This document shows positions 50,642 to 60,082 of a stretch of DNA of 64,000 bases, one piece after another. The stretch lies in assembly GCF_008830185.1 (NCBI RefSeq), contig NZ_WAGX01000005.1, positions 496,001-560,000 of the forward strand. Direction: 5' to 3'. The DNA comes from Candidatus Galacturonatibacter soehngenii. Its GTDB lineage: Bacteria; Bacillota; Clostridia; Lachnospirales; Lachnospiraceae. The position numbers were made by a program, and so were the translations under genes. The number at the start of each line of letters is the position of its first letter. Position 1 is the stretch's first letter. Below the pieces are notes generated by a model. That model had not been told where the DNA came from. It saw nothing but the letters and a program-made list of their open reading frames with translations, and made no database searches.

Positions 50642-51876
50642 AAAATATCACCTTCCTTTGCATCATAAAACATCTTCTCTGTTTCAATTAGCAAACTTCC
50701 TATATCATGTGTGTTAATATAGTCCCATCCAAGCCACATAAAGGTCTGATCCTTTGTTAATTGATTGTCCACATCTGGGTGTGTAGAAGGAAACTTACCA
50801 TTCGCACTCATAAGCTCTCCTACTTCCTTTGAGAACATAAAGTCTACAAAGGCCTTTGTTTTTTCCTTCGTCTTCGCTTTTGTCAAAAGGAAAATAGGAC
50901 TTATAATGGCTCCGTCTTCTGGCCAAACTGGTGTAAACGGACTATTATCACCAATCATTTGAGTAAAGAAATAAGGCATAACACTAATTACAGGCATTGC
51001 ATTTTCTTTTTTCTTTATATGAGATTTTACCATCTGTGCTGGATGCATATTTGTTAAAAGTCCTCTTCCAAGCTTTCTAACTCCGTCCTCGCCATGGTTT
51101 TTATAAATATTTAATAAAACTGCGTTAAGCAAATCCAAATCTTTCATTGGAAGCGCAATTGTATTTTCAAATTCTGGCTTTAATAAATCTGCCCAACTTT
51201 TAGGAAATGGACGATCACCTAGTAAGGATTTATTCACCATAAAGATGGCTGGTACAACACCAATCACACTATATTGACCCTTTGGATCTTTTAAGTCAAT
51301 CGATTCATTATCAAAATCTGAATGAAGAGACTTAAGACCAGATATGTCGATAAATGCGTCAGATTCTTTAAACTTACCCATAAGATTTTTATCAAAGAAC
51401 AAGTCAAAGCCTGCTGATAAAAATACATCAGAAAGTACAGAATCATCCTCAGATGATTGAAGTCTTTCCTTTATCCAATCAACTCCCATACTTGCTGCTT
51501 TTAAATCATAATCAATTGTAATGGATTGCTTCGAAATCCATTGTTCTAGTTTTTCCAATAGCGGAACACGAATTGGGCATGGTAATACGCCCTCTACCTT
51601 GATTTCGCCTCCCCCTTCATGCTTTGCATCACTTAATCCTGTAGAAAGGGATGGTCTTGTTCTTTCAATCATTTCAATCATTTGTTTTTCAAACAAAGCT
51701 GGATCAATTTTTTTACTTAACAGTGCTGTTTCAATGGAAATTGTCTTACCCAAAGTTTTACGCATCATTTCATTTCGTAAGTTTTCAAAACCATTTGATG
51801 CAAGTAAATCAATTAATTCTGGATACTTTTCTGTAATATTGTAAACTTTATCTGAAAGAGAAAAATATGGATTCAT
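50638..51876 (-). CDS. Binding-protein-fold protein with N-terminal helical domain, cytoplasmic
   Basis: 412 residues. Residues 1-70 are a helical domain (LSDKVYNITEKYPELIDLLASNGF) like that of the partner ATPase, then a linker. Residues 95-412 have an ABC solute-binding (class II) pattern: CPIRVPLLEKLEQWISKQ, SAGFDLFFDKNLMG, YSVIGVVPAIFMVNKSLLGDRPFPKSWADLL. It has no signal peptide or lipobox, so the binding fold acts inside the cell, which is unusual. AGGAGG before the ATG. It is the first gene of the three-gene cassette, overlapping the next as ATGA. Confidence 0.78.
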   Translation of the reverse strand: MNPYFSLSDKVYNITEKYPELIDLLASNGFENLRNEMMRKTLGKTISIETALLSKKIDPALFEKQMIEMIERTRPSLSTGLSDAKHEGGGEIKVEGVLPCPIRVPLLEKLEQWISKQSITIDYDLKAASMGVDWIKERLQSSEDDSVLSDVFLSAGFDLFFDKNLMGKFKESDAFIDISGLKSLHSDFDNESIDLKDPKGQYSVIGVVPAIFMVNKSLLGDRPFPKSWADLLKPEFENTIALPMKDLDLLNAVLLNIYKNHGEDGVRKLGRGLLTNMHPAQMVKSHIKKKENAMPVISVMPYFFTQMIGDNSPFTPVWPEDGAIISPIFLLTKAKTKEKTKAFVDFMFSKEVGELMSANGKFPSTHPDVDNQLTKDQTFMWLGWDYINTHDIGSLLIETEKMFYDAKEGDIL

Positions 51877-52009
51877 AATGATTACCTCCTAAATATTTGA
51901 CTAGCTGTATTCTATCATAACAAAATACAACTGTAAATTCCGTAACAATTGTTACATTGACTTTAATATTTTCTTAGGTTATTACATAAAAAGAATCAAT
52001 ACGAATCAC

Positions 52010-54649
52010 TCATTCACTAAAGTCATGTAAGGTTTGCAAAGCTTCCTGAGAAAGATTATCCATTATATAATTCTTATTTTTCTCTTGTTTATCTGTATAT
52101 ACTTGTTTTGTCGTTTCATTTGCTCTGTCAATTTCTTCTTTTAGCTCTCTAGCGGATAAAAGTTCACTTCCTGCACCTCGAATAATAATTTGTGAAAGTC
52201 CATCACTGGTCGCTACTACAACCTTAAGTTTATTCTTATTGTCATGTGCAAATCTTTCAATGTATTGGTCCGCTGTTTGTGCTTCCTTTGTATATACCAT
52301 ATAAATATTATGATAGCTTATTATTTCTTCTGCATGTCCTTGCACTCGATATGCATCAAATACTGCAATGATTTTACACTGCCTAATTGCCTGATAATTA
52401 CTTAGTATATCCATAAGCTTTGATCTTGCTGCATCCATGTTGTCCTTTGCAAGTATTTGCAGTTCAGGCCATGCAAATATTATATTATACCCGTCTACTA
52501 AGAGGTATTCCTCTTTTTTTTCTGGAGCTTTGCTTTTACCTGATATGGATTCATAATAACTTTGACGAGCTGTTTTTTCTCTTTTCCAAACTGACTTTTT
52601 TCCTTGATTTTTATAAAAGGTACTTTGTATAATCTGATCGATTTCTTCTGTTGTTACCCAAGTTTCTTCCGTCACTGGCTTTGGGTTATTTTGTATTACT
52701 TCATTCAAACTTTCTTTCTTATTTTTTTGATAGCTTTCCACATGCATGTAGTTTTTTACTTCATTCCATTTTACTAAAAAACCAGAGCCATGTGCACAAA
52801 ACACGGAACCAGTAGGGTTTAATAAGTCTAATTCAGAGTCATATCCTATGTTTTCTATCACTTGAGCTTCATTATGACAAGGTTCATATCCTTTCAGACT
52901 ACAAAATAACTTTCCTTGCCCCTTTGTATAAGCCATTACTTCTTTTTGATAGTTTTGCATGGTAATGACGGGGGCAGTTCCTATCAAAACGCTAGTCTCT
53001 TCATTTGTCTGATGAATTTCACTTGTTCCATATCTTTTCTCAATGTCTGTCATGGCTCTTCCTACCATATTTTTAGGTAGTTCAAGTTGAAAGGAATAAT
53101 AAGGCTCTAGCAGAATGGATTTTGCTTCTTTTAATCCTTGTCTTACGGCGCGGTAAGTAGCTTCTCTAAAGTCTCCGCCTTCTGTATGTTTGTTGTGTGC
53201 CCGTCCAGAGACTAACGTAATTCTTATATCAGTAATATCAGAGCCTGTTAAAACTCCTTTATGTGCCTTTTCCTCTAGATGTGTTAGTATTAGCTTTTGC
53301 CAGCTTTTCCCCAAAATATCTTCACTACAATCTGTATCAAATTGTAAGCCGCTACCAGGTTCTCCTGGCTCAAGAAGCAAATGAACCTCTGCATAATGGC
53401 GAAGAGGTTCAAAATGACCAACGCCTTCCACCGTATCTTGAATGGTTTCTTTATAAACAATTCTTCCTTCATCAAAATCTATGGTAATGCCATAGCGACT
53501 TTCTACAAGACTCCTTAGAATCTCAGTTTGTACTTCACCCATAATCTGCACTTTGATTTCTTGTAATTGTTCCTCCCAGACGATATGAAGAAGTGGTTCT
53601 TCTTCTTCAATTTGCCTTAGCTTTGGAAGTATGACTCTTGGATCACATCCACTTGGTAGAATCACCCGATAGGATAAAACTGGTTCCAATATAGGTAATT
53701 CTGATACCTTTTCAATTCCTAGCCCTTCTCCTGCCTTTGTTTTGGATAATCCTATGACGCAACAGACTGTTCCTGCACCTACTTGTCCAATTGCCTCATA
53801 CTTTTGCCCCGAATAAATACGGATTTGATTTACTTTTTCTTCCCAATCATGATTGCTTAGTACGTCTTTTACCTTTAATGTCCCACCTGTTATCTTCATA
53901 TAAGTGAGTCTATTTCCTTGCTCATCCCTTGCTATCTTAAATATTTTTGCTCCAAACTCCTCTGGATAACTTGGGATGGTTACATATTTTGTTATTCCTT
54001 CCATAAAAGCATCGATACCCTCTAATTTAAGAGCCGAACCAAAATAACATGGAAAGACTTTGCGCATTTTTATAGCTTTTTTTATCTGCTCTTCTTCAAT
54101 ACTTCCATGTTCTAAAAATGCTTCCATCATTTCTTCCTCGCACATGGCAAGCTGTTCCTTAAATTCTTCTCCCATCTCCTGACTAAAATCTATACAACCG
54201 TCATCTAGCTGCGTTTTAATCTGATTCAGTAAAGCGGTACGATTCGTTCCCAATTGATCCATCTTATTGATAAATAAAAACACTGGTATGTGATAGAACT
54301 TAAGAAGCCTCCAAAGTGTCTTAGTATGTCCTTGTACTCCATCCGCACCACTAATCACTAGAATTGCATAATCAAGTACAGAAAGTGTCCTCTCCATTTC
54401 CGCAGAAAAATCTACATGCCCAGGCGTATCAAGTAACGTAACTTGCATTCCATTTAATTCAAGCATTGCTTGTTTTGAAAAAATCGTGATTCCCCTAGCC
54501 CTCTCAAGTTCAAAGGTATCTAAATATGCGTCCTTATTGTCTACTCTGCCTAGCTTTCCGATTTTACCGCTTAGATACAACAGACTTTCTGAAAGAGTTG
54601 TCTTTCCAGCATCTACATGTGCTAATATTCCAATAACTAATTTTTTCAT
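52010..54649 (-). CDS. TetM-like ribosomal GTPase fused to a Rae1/YacP NYN nuclease domain
   Basis: 879 residues from the ATG at 54649, with AAAGGA upstream; the frame before it is not conserved-looking. Residues 1-640 are a translation-factor GTPase of the TetM/EF-G type (GILAHVDAGKTTLSE, LLDTPGHVDFSAEM, FINKMDQLG, and domain IV/V blocks GGDFREATYRAVRQGLKEA, GRAMTDIEKRYG). After a variable linker, about residues 705-860 match the NYN domain of Rae1/YacP (YLLVDGYNIIFAWPELQ, IIAVFDAYRVQG, YTKEAQTADQYIE, VVVATSDGLSQ, SARELKEEI). Rae1 of Bacillus subtilis cuts mRNA in the ribosomal A site. Role here unknown: rescue, stress cleavage or drug protection. Confidence 0.88.
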   Translation of the reverse strand: MKKLVIGILAHVDAGKTTLSESLLYLSGKIGKLGRVDNKDAYLDTFELERARGITIFSKQAMLELNGMQVTLLDTPGHVDFSAEMERTLSVLDYAILVISGADGVQGHTKTLWRLLKFYHIPVFLFINKMDQLGTNRTALLNQIKTQLDDGCIDFSQEMGEEFKEQLAMCEEEMMEAFLEHGSIEEEQIKKAIKMRKVFPCYFGSALKLEGIDAFMEGITKYVTIPSYPEEFGAKIFKIARDEQGNRLTYMKITGGTLKVKDVLSNHDWEEKVNQIRIYSGQKYEAIGQVGAGTVCCVIGLSKTKAGEGLGIEKVSELPILEPVLSYRVILPSGCDPRVILPKLRQIEEEEPLLHIVWEEQLQEIKVQIMGEVQTEILRSLVESRYGITIDFDEGRIVYKETIQDTVEGVGHFEPLRHYAEVHLLLEPGEPGSGLQFDTDCSEDILGKSWQKLILTHLEEKAHKGVLTGSDITDIRITLVSGRAHNKHTEGGDFREATYRAVRQGLKEAKSILLEPYYSFQLELPKNMVGRAMTDIEKRYGTSEIHQTNEETSVLIGTAPVITMQNYQKEVMAYTKGQGKLFCSLKGYEPCHNEAQVIENIGYDSELDLLNPTGSVFCAHGSGFLVKWNEVKNYMHVESYQKNKKESLNEVIQNNPKPVTEETWVTTEEIDQIIQSTFYKNQGKKSVWKREKTARQSYYESISGKSKAPEKKEEYLLVDGYNIIFAWPELQILAKDNMDAARSKLMDILSNYQAIRQCKIIAVFDAYRVQGHAEEIISYHNIYMVYTKEAQTADQYIERFAHDNKNKLKVVVATSDGLSQIIIRGAGSELLSARELKEEIDRANETTKQVYTDKQEKNKNYIMDNLSQEALQTLHDFSE

Positions 54650-54807
54650 ATGTTCAAATCCTTTACCATTTTGTATCGCATAAAACCATTTTACATTTCC
54701 TATTCTATGGTGCATGAAAGTGCAACTCATTATTTAATAGGGATATTGTAACATATCTCGTTCTTAAATACACGACTGTACTTGAATAGATTTTCGTTTC
54801 TCCAATA

Positions 54808-54873
54808 AAAAAGCAAGAAGTTAGAACCACCACTTATTTACTTGTGAGTGGTAGTTCTAACTTCTTGCTTTTT
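54808..54873. terminator. Large terminator between the xylan operon and the GTPase gene
   Basis: AAAAGCAAGAAGTTAGAAC (from 54808) pairs with GTTCTAACTTCTTGCTTTT (to about 54871), with ACCACT/AGTGGT extending the stem. It closes the minus-strand operon that ends at 54904. Confidence 0.88.
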
Positions 54874-54903
54874 GGTTTTTATTGCATACAATTATAGAAA
54901 AGA

Positions 54904-56436
54904 TTACACATATACAAAATTCATAAATTCCGCCTGTCCACCCGTCTGCTTAGTTGAGTAGCAAAACAGACCAAACCGACATCCTGTAAAATGATCCAAT
55001 CTAAAATACAAAGAATGTGTCACACCAAGCTTTCGAAAGTATCCTTTGGATTCATAAAAAAACTCTGCACTATCCTTTTGATTGGTAAAGTCGACACGAA
55101 CCATTAATGTCACTTCTTCATCTGTAATTGGTATTCTTGCATATTCGACAGGCGTAAAGTTAATATTGGTTTCTGGTTGTAAAGTATTTTCCTCTGTTTG
55201 TTTTCCATGCATACACACAAAGTATTTATCTTTTTCCTTAGTGATTGCAATCATTGCATAGTTTCCGATAAAGGCGCTAATTCCTGCAAAGTCACCTTCC
55301 TTTAGTTTTCTGGCATTTACTGTAACATATGCTTCACAAGCAGGATAACGCATACGCTGTGTTAAAGTGTTTACTGCTTGCCAAAGGTTCTTGCATATCT
55401 TGTCTGTACGAATGAATAAGCAACCTTTTATGGCATCAATATCCCAAAGATTGTTATTTGGTTCATGATTCCATTGCCAGACATATTTGGGTTTCAATGT
55501 GTTTGCACTTGTTTCTTCCCACCTAAAATCATCGCTTGCAGTGAGTCTTTTATAGTGATGAAATGGCTTGGTACTTTGAGATAGTAAGGTTGGTATATCA
55601 AGCGCGCTTGTGTGAAACACAGGATATGCATCCTTCCATGTTACTTGAATTAATACAGGCACGCGACCAATTGCTCCTTTATCCTGAAAAAGCATAGCAT
55701 ACCAGTCTCCACTAGGCGTATCAACAATCCCACCTTGTGCAATTCCTTGATTCAAATAGCTTGCATCATAGTCAAAGATATCACCACCTTGAAACTCCCC
55801 TTCGAGGTGATCTGCAACAAAGCATGCCTGTATTCTTTTCCACTTATGTGCATCAGAATGAATTAAAAATACATAATAGCGGTCAAAAATCTTATATACA
55901 TGTGCCCCCTCATAACCCAATATCTCATTATTCTCATCATTTAGAATCATCCGATGAAGGCCATTTTCCTTGGGACCAGATAAGTCCTTTTCCAGTTCTG
56001 TAAGCCATATCTCTTTGTTTCCATATACAAGATATACTTTGTCATCGCTATCAAATAAGAGTGAGGCATCATGATAAAAGCCACTTACATAGCTTTTATC
56101 CCAAGTCCCCAAAATATTCTTTGTTTGATAGAGATATGTTTTTCTAGTATCATTTGCCACGAACAATACATAAAATGTATCCTTGTGAAAGCGAAGAGAT
56201 GCTGCCCACATTCCTTTTCCGTAGATGTGATTCTCTCCTTCTAATCTCTGGGAAGGCGTACTGTCTAATGTCTCATAAACATAGCAAACATGCTCCCAAT
56301 GAAGCAAATCATAGGAACTTAGAATTTCACATCCTGGCATAAAATGCATGGTAGTTGTCACCATGTAGTAGGTGTTTTTTACACGAATCACATCTGGATC
56401 TGGATAATCCATACGATAAATCCCATTTTGATTCAT
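54904..56436 (-). CDS. GH43 glycoside hydrolase (beta-xylosidase/arabinofuranosidase), first of two
   Basis: 510 residues from the ATG at 56436, behind AGGTGG. The five-bladed propeller begins MDYPDPDVIRVKNTYYMVTTTM (catalytic base Asp in YPDPD). A middle Asp (FYHDASLLFDSDDKVYLVYGN) and Glu (LGYEGAHVYKI) complete the GH43 triad. A C-terminal beta-sandwich (about 320-510) follows. No signal peptide, so it acts on imported oligosaccharides. It is the last gene of the xylan operon. Confidence 0.9.
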   Translation of the reverse strand: MNQNGIYRMDYPDPDVIRVKNTYYMVTTTMHFMPGCEILSSYDLLHWEHVCYVYETLDSTPSQRLEGENHIYGKGMWAASLRFHKDTFYVLFVANDTRKTYLYQTKNILGTWDKSYVSGFYHDASLLFDSDDKVYLVYGNKEIWLTELEKDLSGPKENGLHRMILNDENNEILGYEGAHVYKIFDRYYVFLIHSDAHKWKRIQACFVADHLEGEFQGGDIFDYDASYLNQGIAQGGIVDTPSGDWYAMLFQDKGAIGRVPVLIQVTWKDAYPVFHTSALDIPTLLSQSTKPFHHYKRLTASDDFRWEETSANTLKPKYVWQWNHEPNNNLWDIDAIKGCLFIRTDKICKNLWQAVNTLTQRMRYPACEAYVTVNARKLKEGDFAGISAFIGNYAMIAITKEKDKYFVCMHGKQTEENTLQPETNINFTPVEYARIPITDEEVTLMVRVDFTNQKDSAEFFYESKGYFRKLGVTHSLYFRLDHFTGCRFGLFCYSTKQTGGQAEFMNFVYV

Positions 56437-56448
56437 CAAATACACCAC

Positions 56449-57999
56449 CTATTCCTTTAAAGCTTCGTAGGACAGCCATGCAAAGTCTGCATAATTGCTA
56501 CTTTCACTTCCATTTGAAGTTGCATACATACCAATGGTGCATCCTGTAAATCCACCAGCAACTTCTGTACTTAACAAATGCATATCTACATTTTCTAACA
56601 CCTTTTTATATTCTGCATTTACTCTATAATAAAAATCAGCCTCTTGACCTTTATTTACAATCTTTAATTCAAGTTTTTTAGCCGTTACTTCTTCTTTTAC
56701 AAGAATCTTATCCACACCATTTTCGCATATAATTACCATAATCCACTCTTTGTTTGCTTCTTTTTTCTTTACAAAGCGAACGTGATATAAATTACTTTGT
56801 AATACGCAAAGTCCCGCTTCCTCTAATTCCTGTTTTGCTTCAAACTCTAAGTATGTACTGGCTTGGTAAAAGTAGTCTTTTTGCCTTACAGCCAGATAGG
56901 AAGGATTTGACTCTTCCTTAAGACTTTCTTTGAAGAGAAAAAGTCGAAGAAAATTCTCTCTCTTTGTTAAGCTATACATCTTATCCTTTGGATTTCGAAG
57001 CATTACAAAGGAGTCATCAAGCTGATTCGTTGTAAAATGATACGTTGATGATTTGGGAACTTTCTTCACTTCTTCTAACGAAAGAGTTACCTCTTGTTCA
57101 AGCTTTCCAATTCCTGCATTGATTACTGGCCAGTCTTGCTCCCAAGTAACCTTTGCAATAAAGGTTTCTCTTCCAAGATTTGTATAACCTTCATACTGTC
57201 TGGAAGCTAGCATTACCACATACCAGTTTCCATTTATATCATCTACCAAGTCTCCATGTCCAACATATCGTATTGGATAATCACTTCCTAAGTGTCTATG
57301 GGTTAAAATAGGATTATTGGGGTTATTTTCATAAGGCCCAGTTACTTCTTTACTTCTTGCAACTGTTATACTATGGTTTGGCCCTGTGCCTCCCTCTGCT
57401 ATCATAAGGTAATAATAGTCTCCTTTTTTATATAGATGAGGTCCTTCAGGCCAGATTACACCATTTAAAGCTCCCTTCCAAAGTTTGGTACTCTCCCCCA
57501 CTAACTTCATACTGGTAAGATTAACTTCTTGTACCCAGATTTCCCAGTCTCCGTTATATCTAACCCCTTCTGGGTTGGGTCTGGTTCCTACATAGTAACA
57601 ACGATCATCCTCATCAAAGAAAAGACTTGGATCAATTCCTTGTGCCTCTTCTCCAAGATAATACGGTTCTGACCAAGGTCCGCTTGGCTGATTGGCTGTT
57701 ACAATAAAATTACCACCGCTTGATACATTCGTCGTAATCATATAGAATATCCCTTTATGATAGCGTATCGTTGGTGCAAAAATCCCTCTGGAATGTCCAC
57801 AGTTTCCTAACGGAAGCTGAGAACTTCGGTCTAATACATGCCCAATCTGCTCCCAGTTTAACAAATCTTTACTATGAAAAATAGGAACTCCTGGAAAATA
57901 TGCAAAGCTTGAATTAACAAGATAAAAGTTATCTCCCACTCTGCATATCGAAGGATCTGGATAAAAACCTTTTAAAATTGGATTAGATGCTGTTACCAT
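56449..57999 (-). CDS. GH43 glycoside hydrolase, second of two
   Basis: 516 residues. NPILKGFYPDPSICRVGDNFYLVNSSFAYFPGVPIFHSKDL is the typical XynB-type start (base Asp in YPDPS). QGIDPSLFFDEDDRCYYVGTRPNP and IWPEGPHLYKKGDYYYLMIAEGGTG supply the other acidic residues. The C-terminal sandwich is of the XynB type. Cytoplasmic. It follows GH8 by 15 bp and precedes the other GH43. Likely a beta-xylosidase trimming xylo-oligosaccharides or their arabinose branches. Confidence 0.92.
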   Translation of the reverse strand: MVTASNPILKGFYPDPSICRVGDNFYLVNSSFAYFPGVPIFHSKDLLNWEQIGHVLDRSSQLPLGNCGHSRGIFAPTIRYHKGIFYMITTNVSSGGNFIVTANQPSGPWSEPYYLGEEAQGIDPSLFFDEDDRCYYVGTRPNPEGVRYNGDWEIWVQEVNLTSMKLVGESTKLWKGALNGVIWPEGPHLYKKGDYYYLMIAEGGTGPNHSITVARSKEVTGPYENNPNNPILTHRHLGSDYPIRYVGHGDLVDDINGNWYVVMLASRQYEGYTNLGRETFIAKVTWEQDWPVINAGIGKLEQEVTLSLEEVKKVPKSSTYHFTTNQLDDSFVMLRNPKDKMYSLTKRENFLRLFLFKESLKEESNPSYLAVRQKDYFYQASTYLEFEAKQELEEAGLCVLQSNLYHVRFVKKKEANKEWIMVIICENGVDKILVKEEVTAKKLELKIVNKGQEADFYYRVNAEYKKVLENVDMHLLSTEVAGGFTGCTIGMYATSNGSESSNYADFAWLSYEALKE

Positions 58000-58014
58000 A
58001 AAAACTCCCTTCTG

Positions 58015-59151
58015 TCACCACACCCTATAGTTGCCACTTAAAGCAAGCAGTGCAAAAAAATACAAGCAATTATCATAATATCTTCTGTCTCCTTTACGAA
58101 GCGGCGTTTGATAAAACTGTTCTACAAAATCCTTTGCATATTTCCCCTTCGCAGCTAAAGATGCTTGAGCATTTGTTGCAATAACGGCTACTGGATGAAG
58201 TGCTTTCATATCTTCTACCTTTGTTCCATCAATTAGATAAACACCGTTACTATCTCCTTCTTCATAGTAAAAGCGCTGTAGCTTATCTGCTACTTCACAT
58301 GCCCAGTCCTCTTTTTCAAACCAGACGTAATCAAGTGCAATATTCGCAATGGTACGGTATGCATCACTATAATACCAGTCATGTCTATCTTCGCTAAGTG
58401 ACCAATTTCTAGGTGTACCATCATAATCTGCATACTCACCACAAAGACCAGTTCTTTCGTGGCAAGCTTTTTTTAGATACATACGACTTGCTTTTGCAGC
58501 CTCTTCCCAAAAAGGTCTATCCTCCTCATTTGCCCACATAGAAAATAGTTCGTAAAAATGCGGTAAATGATAGGATGGATCTGTAAAGTCACATTCTGTG
58601 ATAAATTTAATCAAATGATTTTCTTTGTTCCACATTGGTTTACCAAGACCATCTTTTTCTCCTTTATGAAGGCAAGTATGAAGAATATCCCTTGCCTCTT
58701 TTTCATAGCAAAAGATTCCTTCTTTGTCTCCAAAGCGATGAGAGGCAAAAAACAGCGCCATTGCAAAAAACTCCTCTCCATCAGGAGCTGGTCCATATGC
58801 ATTCTTGGTTCCGTTTGTCTGGCAAGACCATGCAAAATAACCCGCATTTTCGCCTTCTTCCATATACATATAGGTCTTAACCCATTTCCATAAGCGGTCA
58901 AACTCTTCTTGTCGATTCATTTGCACACACATCATCATGGCATACGACATGCCCTCACTTCGAACATCGTGGTTTCCTGTATCTTCTACATATCCCATAT
59001 CAGGATCTACCACATGATAGATTCGCTCTTCCTCTGTTCCATAGAATAAGGTACAAAACGCATCTTCTACTTTTTTTTGAATCTCTTCTTTTGGATAACC
59101 ATATTCATCAAAAATATTTGGATATTTCCCTGTTACAAATGCTCCTCTCAT
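58015..59151 (-). CDS. GH8 reducing-end xylose-releasing exo-oligoxylanase (Rex)
   Basis: 378 residues, an (alpha/alpha)6 barrel of family GH8: YVEDTGNHDVRSEGMSYAMMMCVQMN holds the catalytic Glu, and PAPDGEEFFAMALFFASHRFG and WSLSEDRHDWYYSDAYRTIANIALDY hold other conserved acids. No signal peptide. Cytoplasmic GH8 enzymes of this length are Rex, which remove xylose from the reducing end. Works with the two GH43 enzymes to reduce imported oligosaccharides to monomers. Confidence 0.92.
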   Translation of the reverse strand: MRGAFVTGKYPNIFDEYGYPKEEIQKKVEDAFCTLFYGTEEERIYHVVDPDMGYVEDTGNHDVRSEGMSYAMMMCVQMNRQEEFDRLWKWVKTYMYMEEGENAGYFAWSCQTNGTKNAYGPAPDGEEFFAMALFFASHRFGDKEGIFCYEKEARDILHTCLHKGEKDGLGKPMWNKENHLIKFITECDFTDPSYHLPHFYELFSMWANEEDRPFWEEAAKASRMYLKKACHERTGLCGEYADYDGTPRNWSLSEDRHDWYYSDAYRTIANIALDYVWFEKEDWACEVADKLQRFYYEEGDSNGVYLIDGTKVEDMKALHPVAVIATNAQASLAAKGKYAKDFVEQFYQTPLRKGDRRYYDNCLYFFALLALSGNYRVW

Positions 59152-59160
59152 GCTTCCCTC

Positions 59161-60069
59161 CTATTCTTTTACGCCTCCAATGGTAAGTCCCGCTACAAAG
59201 TATCGTTGTAAAAATGGATAAAGACTCACAATAGGTAGCATTGTAAGTATCGTTGCCGCTGCACGAACCGAAGTAGGCGTAACTGCGGTGGCGGAATCTT
59301 TCATCGCCTGTATTGATGTACTTTGATTCATAACAGAAGACAAAAGCTTCATCAATTCATATTGCAAGGTTGTAAGACTCGTACTCATACGGTTATAAAG
59401 CATTGCATCAAACCATGAGTTCCAATGCCCTACTGCAATAAATAATGCAACAGTTGCATATACTGGCTTACATAGCGGTGAAATAATTCGAATAAAAATT
59501 GTCATCTCTCCTGCTCCATCAAGCTGAGCCGATTCTTCTAAGCTATCTGGGATCCCCCCCATATAAGTACGAATTACAAGCATATAAAATGCTCCTATCA
59601 TACCAGGAATGATGTATACCATAAAGCTATTGGTAAGTCCTAGACCTTTATAAAGAAGAAATGTCGGAATCATTCCTCCGTTGACATACATGGTAATGAC
59701 CCAAAAAAGGGACAATTCTTTTTTAAACAAAAAACGCTTTCTACTTACAATATAAGCAAGTAAGGCATTCGCTGCCAATGCGGTTAATGTTCCAAAAACG
59801 GTACGTAAAACGGTAATATACGCACCAATTAACAAGTTGTTTTTATGCAGTACCGTATTAAAATTCTTAAGTGTCCATTTACGTGGCCATAAATACAGGC
59901 CTCCTCTTAGTGAATCCGTTCCGTTATTAAATGCTAATACCAGAGTATTTAACACAGGATATAGTGTTATTACGACAAAAAGTATCATAAATACGGTATT
60001 AAGAACTATAAATATCTTATCACTAAGTGAAGTTTTTTTCTTCTCATGTAGAATCATTCTCTTATCCAT
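59161..60069 (-). CDS. Oligosaccharide ABC permease, LplC type
   Basis: 302 residues from the ATG at 60069, behind GGGAGGG; the upstream codons overlap the partner gene. It has six membrane helices; the EAA-type loop is PDSLEESAQLDGAGEMTIFIRIISPLCKP and the C-terminal QRYFVAGLTIGGVKE is the family signature. It forms a heterodimer with the LplB-type permease. No ATPase gene is present, so a shared MsmX-type ATPase is expected. Confidence 0.92.
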   Translation of the reverse strand: MDKRMILHEKKKTSLSDKIFIVLNTVFMILFVVITLYPVLNTLVLAFNNGTDSLRGGLYLWPRKWTLKNFNTVLHKNNLLIGAYITVLRTVFGTLTALAANALLAYIVSRKRFLFKKELSLFWVITMYVNGGMIPTFLLYKGLGLTNSFMVYIIPGMIGAFYMLVIRTYMGGIPDSLEESAQLDGAGEMTIFIRIISPLCKPVYATVALFIAVGHWNSWFDAMLYNRMSTSLTTLQYELMKLLSSVMNQSTSIQAMKDSATAVTPTSVRAAATILTMLPIVSLYPFLQRYFVAGLTIGGVKE

Positions 60070-60082
60070 TTTATACCCTCCC

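Noticed and set aside
58611-58901. A 96-codon minus-strand frame inside the GH8 gene
   Set aside because: It is a shadow frame of the clearly conserved GH8 coding sequence.
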